A DNA stretch of 64,000 bases from Agromyces protaetiae (GTDB taxonomy: Bacteria > Actinomycetota > Actinomycetes > Actinomycetales > Microbacteriaceae), in NCBI RefSeq assembly GCF_030866785.1, contig NZ_CP133018.1, positions 2,418,001 to 2,482,000 of the forward strand. Reading direction: 5' to 3'. A program made the translations under genes and the position numbers. This document shows positions 26,701 to 33,364 of this stretch, one piece after another. The notes under the pieces were generated by a model, which was not told where the DNA came from, did no database searches, and worked only from the letters and a program-made list of their open reading frames with translations. The stretch's first letter is position 1. Each line of letters starts with the position of its first letter.

Positions 26701-27078
26701 CGCGGCCTCGTTGAACGCCGCGATGCCCATCTCCTCGATCTGGCTCTTGTCGGTGATGCCGAGCTGCCGCTCGGCCTCGAGCTCGGCGGGCAGGCCGTGC
26801 GTGTCCCAGCCGAATCGGCGGTGCACCTGCTTGCCGCGCATCGTCTGGTACCGCGGGAAGACGTCCTTCGCGTACCCGGTCAGCAGGTGACCGTAGTGCG
26901 GCAGGCCGTTGGCGAACGGCGGACCGTCGTAGAAGACCCACTCGGGCGCGCCTTCGCGCTGGTCGATCGACGCCTGAAAGGTGCCGTCGGCCTTCCAGTA
27001 GGCGAGGATCTGCTGCTCGATCGCCGGGAAGTCCGGTGAGGGGGTCACGCCGTGGTCGTCTGGGGTGCGCGGGTACAC
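23758..27078 (-). CDS. ileS: Isoleucine--tRNA ligase
   Basis: This class I synthetase has 1106 residues. The ATP-binding motif PHYGH (60-64) and KMSKS (653-657) are present, with the editing domain between them ([14 protein letters not shown] around 240-252) and a long anticodon-binding C-terminal part. GTG 27078 is supported by AAGGAG a few bases upstream. A T-box riboswitch with the specifier ATC precedes it, so expression should rise when tRNA-Ile is uncharged. It is the first of four overlapping genes (ileS, folC, DUF4233, ndk). Confidence 0.98.
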   Translation of the reverse strand: MYPRTPDDHGVTPSPDFPAIEQQILAYWKADGTFQASIDQREGAPEWVFYDGPPFANGLPHYGHLLTGYAKDVFPRYQTMRGKQVHRRFGWDTHGLPAELEAERQLGITDKSQIEEMGIAAFNEAARASVLRYTKEWQEYVTRQARWVDFEHDYKTLDATYMESVIWAFKQLHEKGLAYEGYRVLPYCWRDQTPLSNHELRMDDDVYKMRQDQTVTVTFPLTGPKAETLGLTATRALAWTTTPWTLPTNFALAVGPDIEYAVVPTGPNGTPDATVNRELVTAGGDHEVLAADYLLALDLVGNYAKELGYDSAEAARAAVTRTIRGAELEGVTYDRLFDYYADVEAYGLQHAWRILVADYVTTDDGTGIVHQAPAYGEEDQKIGEANGIPVIISLDDAGRFLPAVTDVAGLLWSDANKPLTQLLKAEGRLLRQASYEHSYPHCWRCRNPLIYKAVSSWFVRVPEFRDEMGELNQDITWVPENVKEGQFGKWVANARDWSISRNRYFGSPIPVWKSDDPEYPRVDVYGSLEEIERDFGRLPLNAHGEPDLHRPYIDDLTRPNPDDPTGASTMRRIPDVLDVWFDSGSMPFAQVHYPFENQEFFDSHHPADFIVEYIGQTRGWFYVMHVLSTALFGRPAFKNVVSHGIVLGSDGQKMSKSLRNYPDVAEVFDRDGSDAMRWFLMSSSVLRGGNLVVTEEGIREGVRQLMLPLWSTWYFFSLYANTAKEGGYEASRRTDSTDVLDRYLLAKLRELVEAVTADLDAFDSPLAAQKLRDFGDVLTNWYVRRSRDRFWAGVGEDGSGAAAFDTLSTVLETLTRLAAPMLPLVSDQIWRGLTGGRSVHLEDWPEASEFPADPALVAAMDAVRELSSTTLALRKQAGRRVRLPLASLTVVTADASALAPFEAILRDELNVKHVELVTLDEASADRFGVTKRLTVNARAAGPRLGKTVQQAIQAARSGDWSVNGDGVIAGGIALQPGEYELVLEAGGAGDGQRALGLLGDGGFTILDTATTPELEAEGLARDIVRAVQETRKAEGLEVGDRIRLGLTLDPGGAAAAAAHRDLIAGETLAVELDISVLDSPGVVLSEIEGARTVGETSTLLVDLEKR

Positions 27079-27285
27079 GCTCGCTCCTTGCGGGGACGGA
27101 TGCCTTCACGAGGACGGCGCCGGCTCGAAAAGCCCGCGTCGCGGTACCACCTCGCTTGTCCCGGACACGCCGGGACCCCTCCTTCTTTGGCTGTGACGGG
27201 CCAGCCCCGTTCGGTTCTACTGACGAGCCGCGGCCCGCGTTCTTCCGAAGACTCCCCGGTGATGGCCGGATCGATGTCGGTCCTG
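27079..27285 (-). promoter_or_regulatory. T-box riboswitch (isoleucine) leader
   Basis: The minus strand contains the T-box sequence AGGTGGTACCGCG at 27152-27140, which pairs with the tRNA acceptor end. Upstream, the short stem CCGGCCATCACCGG carries the codon ATC (27263-27261) as specifier. The arrangement, with a short stem I and the T-box close to the Shine-Dalgarno AAGGAG, matches actinobacterial ileS T-boxes that regulate translation initiation. A -10 candidate TACACT (complement of 27288-27293) would start the transcript just upstream. Confidence 0.92.
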
Positions 27286-27317
27286 CCAGTGTATCGGGTC
27301 CGGCGCGACCTTTCGGG

Positions 27318-27668
27318 TCACCGGTATGCGGCGCGGATGAGCTCCACGAGCGCGGGCTCGCCGATGCCGTTCAGCTTCGCCTCGTCGACGAGGTCGTGGA
27401 TGGCTCCGGCGAGCGCGGTGTGGTGCCCGAGCCGCACGACCACGACCGCCCCTCGGCCCGGGTGGAGCTCGATCAGGCGCTCGTCGCGGAGCATCCGGTA
27501 CGCCCGGAGGACGGTGTGCACGTTCAGGTCGAGGTCGGCCGCGAGCTGTCGTGCCGCGGGAAGGCGCTCGCCGTACGCGATGCGGCCGTCGACGATGGAG
27601 GCGCGCAGACCCGACGCGAGCTGGGCGAAGAGTGGCTCGGTGCGGGACGGATCGACTCGGATGAGCAC
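27318..27668 (-). CDS. GntR family regulator, YtrA type
   Basis: This 116-residue protein has an N-terminal winged helix-turn-helix (residues about 12-78: PLFAQLASGLRASIVDG, GERLPAARQLAADLDLNVHTVLRAYRML, GRGAVVVV) and a short helical tail for dimerisation, as in the YtrA subfamily that controls transporters. GTG 27668 lies 6 bases after a TAGGCT -10 with no ribosome site, so the mRNA is leaderless. The inverted repeat ATTGTGC-N11-GCGCAAT spans its promoter, suggesting autorepression and control of the divergent ABC transporter. Confidence 0.9.
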   Translation of the reverse strand: MLIRVDPSRTEPLFAQLASGLRASIVDGRIAYGERLPAARQLAADLDLNVHTVLRAYRMLRDERLIELHPGRGAVVVVRLGHHTALAGAIHDLVDEAKLNGIGEPALVELIRAAYR

Positions 27669-27674
27669 GATTTG

Positions 27675-27703
27675 AGCCTATTGTGCTAGTTCGATTCGCG
27701 CAA
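27675..27703 (-). promoter_or_regulatory. Promoter of the gntR gene (leaderless)
   Basis: On the minus strand TTGCGC and TAGGCT are spaced exactly 17 bases, and the -10 ends 6 bases before the GTG start codon. Confidence 0.65.
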
Positions 27704-27704
27704 T
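27680..27704. promoter_or_regulatory. Candidate GntR/YtrA operator
   Basis: ATTGTGC (27680-27686) and GCGCAAT (27698-27704) form an inverted repeat with one mismatch and 11 bases between arms. It covers the -35 of the gntR promoter and part of its spacer and lies in the divergent region upstream of the transporter genes. Confidence 0.5.
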
Positions 27705-27735
27705 TTCCTCGCCGACACGCGTCCGCGCTGTCAGG

Positions 27736-29415
27736 ATGAGCACCGTGATCTCTCCCGCATCCTCCGCGGCGTCCTCCCCCACCCGGCGCCGCCATCTCCT
27801 CCTGCCCACCGCCGTCGCGGCGCTGACCCTCGTCCTCGCCGCCTGCACCGCCGGGGCGCCCGGAGGCACCGCGGAGCCCGAGGAGGGCGGCACGCTCGTC
27901 TACGCGACCGGCGACGCGGAGCCGACCTGCCTCGACCCGCACGTCGGGGGCAACTATCCGCAGGCGCTGGCGGCGACGCAGTTCCTGGAGTCGCTGGTCT
28001 CGCGGGACGCCGACGGCGAGATCATCCCGTGGCTCGCCGAGTCGTGGCAGGTCTCCGAGGACGGACTCACCTGGGACTTCGAGCTGAAGCCCGGCATCGA
28101 GTTCACCGACGGCACGCCGTTCGACGCGGCCGCCGTGCAGGCCAACGTCGAGCACATCCAGGACCCCGACACCGCGTCGTCGACGGGGTGGCTCGCGCTC
28201 GCAAAGGTCGAGCGTGTCGAAGCGGTCGAGCCCACGCATGCGCGCTTCCACCTCAGCGCGCCCGACAGCGCGCTGCTCGAGTCGCTGAGCCAGCCGTGGA
28301 CCGCGATCGAGTCCCCGGCCGGGCTCGCCCGCGGCACCGACGAGAACTGCCTGGCCCCCATCGGCACCGGTCCGTTCGTGGTCGAGTCGTGGACCCCGCA
28401 GGACCGCATCGTGTTCGCGAACAACCCCGACTACGCGTCCGCTCCGGCCGATGCGGGACATGACGGCCCGGCCTACCTCGACCGCATCGAGTGGCGCTTC
28501 CTGCCGGATTCCGCGACGCGGTACGCCGCGCTCCAGTCGGGCGAGGTGCACGTCATCGACAATGCCCAGCCCGACACGATCGCCGCGGCGTCGGACGCAG
28601 CGGGCATCACCGAGCTCGACGCGCCGCGGCCGGGTGCCGCGAACCGCATCGAGCTCGACTCGAGCAAGCCGCCCTTCGACGACGTCCGCGTGCGCGAGGC
28701 GTTCATCCGTGCGGTCGACGTCGAGGCCGGCATCGACGCACTGTTCTTCGGGACGGCCGAGCGCGGCACCTCGCCGCTGTCGAGCGTCGAGCCGACGGCC
28801 TACAGCGCGCCTGAGCTCTTCGCGGTCGACCCCGATCGCGCGAACGCACTGCTCGACGAGGCCGGCTGGACCGAGCGCGACAGCGACGGCACGCGCATGA
28901 AGGACGGCACCCGACTCACCCTGCGGTTCCCGGTGAGCACGAACCAGTCCACCCCGGCCGAGCAGTCGCTGTTCGAGCAGCTCGCCGCGGGCGCGCGGGA
29001 CGCGGGCTTCGACGTCGTGCTCTCCCCGCTCGACCTGTCGAGCTGGTACGCCGCACTCGCGGCGCACGAGTACGAGCTCGTCAGCGCCCCGTACACCAAG
29101 GTCGGGCCGGACGTGCTGCGCATCCTCTTCCACTCCGCGAGCACCGTGCCCGCACCGAGCGGCTACTTCGCGAACCTCGCCCAGGTGCGCGATCCCGAGA
29201 TCGACGCCCTGCTCGAGCAGGCATCCGCCTCGCAGGACGCCGAGGCACGCGCCGCCATCTACGCCGACGTGCAACAGCGCGTGCTCGAGGGCTACTACCT
29301 CCTGCCGATCTACGACCAGCAGAACCACTACCTGCTGACCACACGCCTCGAGGGGGTCCGTGCGATGCCGACCGTGTCCACACCGACCTTCCTCGACGCG
29401 CGCTTCACCGAGTGA
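27736..29415 (+). CDS. Peptide-type ABC transporter substrate-binding lipoprotein
   Basis: This is a family 5 (DppA/OppA type) binding protein of 559 residues. A Tat-like or Sec signal with RRRHLLL ends in the lipobox LAAC with Cys37. The mature protein has GGTLVYATGDAEPTCLDPH, LAESWQVSEDGLTWDFELKPGIEFTDGTPF and the late HSAS and IYADVQQRVLEGYYLLPIYD segments. ATG 27736 is used, but GTG 27745 has a better-placed AGGA and may be the real start. It is the first gene of a three-gene transporter operon; the following start overlaps its stop (GTGA). Peptide, nickel or opine-like ligands are possible; the sequence does not decide. Confidence 0.92.
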   Translation: MSTVISPASSAASSPTRRRHLLLPTAVAALTLVLAACTAGAPGGTAEPEEGGTLVYATGDAEPTCLDPHVGGNYPQALAATQFLESLVSRDADGEIIPWLAESWQVSEDGLTWDFELKPGIEFTDGTPFDAAAVQANVEHIQDPDTASSTGWLALAKVERVEAVEPTHARFHLSAPDSALLESLSQPWTAIESPAGLARGTDENCLAPIGTGPFVVESWTPQDRIVFANNPDYASAPADAGHDGPAYLDRIEWRFLPDSATRYAALQSGEVHVIDNAQPDTIAAASDAAGITELDAPRPGAANRIELDSSKPPFDDVRVREAFIRAVDVEAGIDALFFGTAERGTSPLSSVEPTAYSAPELFAVDPDRANALLDEAGWTERDSDGTRMKDGTRLTLRFPVSTNQSTPAEQSLFEQLAAGARDAGFDVVLSPLDLSSWYAALAAHEYELVSAPYTKVGPDVLRILFHSASTVPAPSGYFANLAQVRDPEIDALLEQASASQDAEARAAIYADVQQRVLEGYYLLPIYDQQNHYLLTTRLEGVRAMPTVSTPTFLDARFTE

Positions 29416-30458
29416 GCGGGTCGCACGCCGAGCCGGCGCGCCGTCGACGCGGGTCGACGGCGCGCCGGCTCGGCGTGCGGCTGCTCGGCGCGGTCCTCGT
29501 GCTGTGGGCCGTCGCGACGATCACGTTCTTCGTCGTCCGCCTGATCCCCGGCGATCCCGCCGCCGCGATCCTCGGCGGACCCGGGTCGCAGGCCGGCGAG
29601 GAGGCGCTGGCCGCGGTGCGCGAGCAGTACGGGTTCGACCTCCCGCTCTGGCAGCAGTACCTCCTCGCGCTCGGCCGCATGGCGACGTTCGACCTCGGCA
29701 CCTCGTACGCCCTGCGCCAGCCGGTCGCGGAGGTCATCGGCGCCCAGCTGCCGGGCACGTTCACGTTGGCCCTGCTCGCGCTCGTGCTCGCGTGGGCGTT
29801 CGCGGTCTCGCTCGCCCTGTTCTCGACGCTCGGCGCGGGCGATGCGGGGAGCGGCGGCGCCGGGGCATCCGTCCGTTCGCGCCGACGGCTCGGCCGTGCC
29901 GCGGCCGCGGTGGGCGGCACGATCGAGACGATCGCGGCCGCGCTCCCCCATTTCTGGCTCGCGGCGGTCCTGGTGGTCGTGTTCAGCTCGTGGCTGCGCG
30001 TGCTGCCGCCGGTCAGCACCGGTGACGTCGCGGGCCTCGTGCTGCCGGTGCTGACGCTCGCGATCCCGGTCGCCGGCTTCCTCGCGCAGGTCATGCGCGA
30101 GTCGTTGCTGACCGCGCTGTCGACGCCGTTCGCGCTCTCCGCCCGGGCCCGCGGTGAGACCGAGACCGGCCTCCGACTGCGGCATGCGCTGCGGCACGCC
30201 GCCGTGCCGGGCGTGAACCTGAGTGCGTGGGCGTTCGGCTACCTCGTGTCGGGCGCGGTCGTCGTCGAGACGATCTTCGCCCGGCCGGGCCTCGGACGTT
30301 CGCTGCTCCAGGCGGTCACCCTCCGCGACGTGCCGCTCGTGACGGGGATCGTCCTCGTCTCGGCGCTGGCCTACATCGTCGTCACGCTCGTCGCCGACAT
30401 CGTGAGCGCCGCGCTGGACCCGCGCCTCCGGGCGCCCGTCGCAGAGGCCACGGCATGA
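29412..30458 (+). CDS. Peptide-type ABC transporter permease (DppB type)
   Basis: This 348-residue membrane permease begins TARRLGVRLLGAVLVLWAVATITFFVVRLIPGDPAAAILG, the standard DppB start with the RLIPGDP motif after the first helix. A long periplasmic loop and five more hydrophobic segments follow. The cytoplasmic coupling loop is near FALSARARGETETGLRLRHALRHAAVPGVN. GTG 29412 overlaps the previous stop, and its stop overlaps the next ATG, so all three genes are coupled. It pairs with the permease part of the following fusion protein. Confidence 0.93.
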   Translation: MSGSHAEPARRRRGSTARRLGVRLLGAVLVLWAVATITFFVVRLIPGDPAAAILGGPGSQAGEEALAAVREQYGFDLPLWQQYLLALGRMATFDLGTSYALRQPVAEVIGAQLPGTFTLALLALVLAWAFAVSLALFSTLGAGDAGSGGAGASVRSRRRLGRAAAAVGGTIETIAAALPHFWLAAVLVVVFSSWLRVLPPVSTGDVAGLVLPVLTLAIPVAGFLAQVMRESLLTALSTPFALSARARGETETGLRLRHALRHAAVPGVNLSAWAFGYLVSGAVVVETIFARPGLGRSLLQAVTLRDVPLVTGIVLVSALAYIVVTLVADIVSAALDPRLRAPVAEATA

Positions 30459-33253
30459 GCGGCCCGGAGCTCGGCGGCCGGAGCGGCCGCACCGGCCGGA
30501 CCGGCGACCTCGAGGCGCTCGGCACGCGAGGCGTGCCACGGCTCACCCTGTTCGGCCGGCCGGCGCTCAGCATCGGCGAGCTGCTCGCGCTCGGGTTCGC
30601 GCTGTTCCTCGCGATCGCGGCGTTCGCGCCGGCACTGCTGGCACCGGGCGACCCGCTCGCGATCGACCCGGCCGAGGCGTTCACACCTCCCTCGCCGGGC
30701 CACTGGCTGGGCACCGACGAATCCGGGCGCGACGTGTACACGCGGCTGGTGCACGGCGCAGCCGCCTCGCTGCTGATCGGCGTGGCGGCGACCGCGATCG
30801 GCCTCGCGCTCGGCCTCGTGCTCGGACTCGTCGCCGGACTCGCGGGCCGGGTCGCCGACGCCGTCGTCGGGCGCGTGCTCGAGGTCCTGTTCGCCTTCCC
30901 CAGCCTGCTGCTCGCCCTCCTGGTGATCGTGGTCGCCGGGCCGGGGCCGCTGCCCGCGACGATCGCCGTCGGCCTGTCCACGGCGCCCGGCTACGCGCGC
31001 ATCGTCCGCGGACAGGTGCTCCGGATCCGCCGCACCGGATTCGTCGAGACGGCTCGGCTGCTCGGGCATCCGCCGACGCGGATCGTCGCCCGCTCGATCC
31101 TGCCCAACCTCACGTCGGATCTGCTCATGCTCGCCACGCTCGGCGTCGGCCAGGCCGTCGTCTGGGCGTCGACGCTGAGCTTCCTCGGGCTCGGGGCGCA
31201 ACCGCCCGCTCCCGAGTGGGGGGCGATGCTCAATGCGGGCCGCACCTACATCCAGACCGCCTGGTGGCTCACGGTGATGCCGGGGCTCATGATCGTCGGC
31301 ACCATCATCACGGCCACCGTGCTGGGTCGGCGGCTCGCCTCGCGGCCGGCGCGGCGCGCCGAGGCCGCCGGGCGCGCGGCCGCCGGGGGCGCGGTCGCGT
31401 CGGCGAGCGACGCGGCGGATTCAGGCGCGACGCATACCTCGGGCGCTCCGGATGCCTCGGGCGCTCCGGATGCCTCGGGCGCTCCGGATGCCTCGGGCGA
31501 TCCGCATGCCTCGGGCGCGGCGACGACGGACGCGGACGCGCCGCTCCTCGACGTGGCGGGCCTGAGCGTGGCGTTCGGCGATCGGGAGGTCGTCCAGGAC
31601 GTCTCGTTCTCGCTGCGCCGCGGCGAGTGCGTCGCGATCGTCGGCGAGTCGGGCTCCGGCAAGTCCGTGACCGCACGCGCGCTGCTCGGGCTCGCGGGCA
31701 GCGGCGCCGCGGTCGACGCGACGGGGCTCGAGCTCGAGGGACGGGATCTGCGCGGCCTCTCGCCGCGGCAGTGGCGCGCCATCCGGGGCGAGCGTATCGG
31801 CCTGATCCTGCAGGACGCGCTCGTCTCGCTCGATCCGCTCAGGCCGATCGGGCGAGAGATCGCCGACGCGGCCCGGCTGCACCGCCGGCTCCCCGCGCAC
31901 GCGCGCGCCGAGCGCGTGCGCGACGCGCTCGTGCGCGTCGGCATGCCCGACCCCGAAGCACGCGCCCGCCAGCGCAGCGGGGAACTGTCGGGCGGGCTCC
32001 GCCAGCGTGCGCTCATCGCCTCGGCGATCGTGCTCGATCCTCCTGTGCTGATCGCCGACGAACCGACGACCGCGCTCGACGCCTCGGTGCAGCGCCACGT
32101 CCTCGACGAGCTCGCGCGCCTCAAGTCCGCCGGGACCGGCATCCTCCTCATCAGCCACGACCTCGCCGTGGTCGCCGACGTCGCCGACCGGGTGCTCGTG
32201 ATGCGCGGCGGGCGCATCGTCGAGCGCGGCGAGGTCAAACAGCTGCTGACCGAGCCTCAGGCCGCGTACACGCGCGAGCTCGTCGCCGCCGCCGCACTTC
32301 CGCCGAGGCGCCCGTCCCAAGCTCACCCCGCACCCGCCGCCGCGGCGCACGACACGCTGACGCCGGCCGACACGACACGGACGCCGACCTCCGACGGCAC
32401 CGCCGCAGCCCCACCCTCGGTCCCGACCGACGCATCCCCCGCACCCGACGCCGCGGCACGCGACGCGCCCCGGGCGCCCGCCACGCGGCCAAGGCCTGCG
32501 GTCGTCGCGACCGGGGTCCGGAGGTCGTTCGGCGCGCGTGTCGCGCTCGACGGCGTCGGGTTCGAGCTCAGGCCGGGTGAGACCCTGGGCGTCGTCGGCG
32601 AATCGGGCTCGGGCAAGACCACGCTCGCCCGCATCGTGCTCGGACTCGAGACCCCCGACGCGGGCGACGTCGAGCTGTTCGGCCTGCCGTGGACCGGGCG
32701 CTCGGAGCGTCAGCGCCGGCCGCTCAGGCGGCGCATCGGACAGGTCGCGCAAGACACGTCGTCGAGCTTCGACCCGCGCTGGCCGGTCGGCCGCGCGATC
32801 GCCGACGCACTGCCCACCGAGACACCGCGATCAAGCCGGCCCGCGCGCGTCGCCGAGCTGCTCGGCGATGTCGGACTCGACGCGGCCTTCGCCGCACGAT
32901 CGCCAGCCTCGCTGTCCGGAGGGCAGCGGCAACGCGTCGCGATCGCGCGTGCACTCGCGGCCGATCCCGACGTCCTCGTGCTCGATGAACCCGTCTCCGC
33001 ACTCGACGTCACCGTCCAGGCGCGGGTCCTCGCCCTGCTCGACCGCCTGCAGCGCGAGCGCGGGATCGCCTACCTGTTCGTGTCGCACGACCTCGGCGTG
33101 ATCCGGCACGTCGCCGACCGCGTGCTCGTGTTGCGCGACGGCCGCGTGGTCGAGACCGGGCCCGCGGACGAGGTGTTCGGCGATCCGTCCGCCGCCTACA
33201 CCCGAGACCTGCTCCGCGATCAGCCGATGCTGGCCTCCGCCGTCGGACGCTGA
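30455..33253 (+). CDS. Fused ABC transporter: DppC-type permease plus two ATPase domains
   Basis: This 932-residue protein joins three subunits usually made separately. Residues about 1-300 form a DppC-type permease (GTDESGRDVYTRL, coupling loop ETARLLGHPPTRIVARS near 198). A repeat linker (329-352, Gly-Ala-Pro-Asp-Ala-Ser units) leads to ATPase 1, with Walker A GESGSGKS near 396, signature LSGGLRQR and Walker B VLIADEPTTALD. A Pro/Ala-rich linker (about 610-680) precedes ATPase 2, with Walker A GESGSGKTT near 714, LSGGQRQR and VLVLDEPVSALD. Together with the DppB-type and binding proteins it makes a complete importer from three polypeptides. Permease-ATPase fusions are known in actinobacteria; the triple form is less common. 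ATG 30455 overlaps the previous stop. Confidence 0.92.
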   Translation: MSGPELGGRSGRTGRTGDLEALGTRGVPRLTLFGRPALSIGELLALGFALFLAIAAFAPALLAPGDPLAIDPAEAFTPPSPGHWLGTDESGRDVYTRLVHGAAASLLIGVAATAIGLALGLVLGLVAGLAGRVADAVVGRVLEVLFAFPSLLLALLVIVVAGPGPLPATIAVGLSTAPGYARIVRGQVLRIRRTGFVETARLLGHPPTRIVARSILPNLTSDLLMLATLGVGQAVVWASTLSFLGLGAQPPAPEWGAMLNAGRTYIQTAWWLTVMPGLMIVGTIITATVLGRRLASRPARRAEAAGRAAAGGAVASASDAADSGATHTSGAPDASGAPDASGAPDASGDPHASGAATTDADAPLLDVAGLSVAFGDREVVQDVSFSLRRGECVAIVGESGSGKSVTARALLGLAGSGAAVDATGLELEGRDLRGLSPRQWRAIRGERIGLILQDALVSLDPLRPIGREIADAARLHRRLPAHARAERVRDALVRVGMPDPEARARQRSGELSGGLRQRALIASAIVLDPPVLIADEPTTALDASVQRHVLDELARLKSAGTGILLISHDLAVVADVADRVLVMRGGRIVERGEVKQLLTEPQAAYTRELVAAAALPPRRPSQAHPAPAAAAHDTLTPADTTRTPTSDGTAAAPPSVPTDASPAPDAAARDAPRAPATRPRPAVVATGVRRSFGARVALDGVGFELRPGETLGVVGESGSGKTTLARIVLGLETPDAGDVELFGLPWTGRSERQRRPLRRRIGQVAQDTSSSFDPRWPVGRAIADALPTETPRSSRPARVAELLGDVGLDAAFAARSPASLSGGQRQRVAIARALAADPDVLVLDEPVSALDVTVQARVLALLDRLQRERGIAYLFVSHDLGVIRHVADRVLVLRDGRVVETGPADEVFGDPSAAYTRDLLRDQPMLASAVGR
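31441..31512 (+). repeat. 18-bp tandem repeat in the linker of the fused ABC transporter
   Basis: GGGCGCTCCGGATGCCTC occurs three times exactly (31441, 31459, 31477) and a fourth time with two changes (31495). It encodes GAPDAS units between the permease and first ATPase. A degenerate unit precedes it at about 31424. Confidence 0.9.
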
Positions 33254-33296
33254 CCTCACCACGGTCCGCCCCCGTGGCGGCGGGTCGCCGCTCTTG

Positions 33297-33302
33297 TATG
33301 CT
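33297..33302 (+). promoter_or_regulatory. Possible -10 element for valS (TATGCT)
   Basis: TATGCT lies 62 bases before the valS ATG in an otherwise GC-rich gap. No clear -35 is visible. No T-box is present here, unlike ileS. Confidence 0.4.
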
Positions 33303-33364
33303 GGAGCGTCGCACATTCAGGCACCCCCACGGACTCGGTGCCGTACATACCGAACCGGAGCATC

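Noticed and set aside
23599..27039. A plus-strand open frame of over 1100 codons opposite ileS and the start of folC
   Set aside because: Stop codons are rare in the complementary frames of high-GC genes. It has no start context and no family features, and it lies entirely over well-supported genes.
33254..33364. T-box leader in front of valS
   Set aside because: The gap is only 111 bases and lacks any match to the T-box core sequence seen before ileS.
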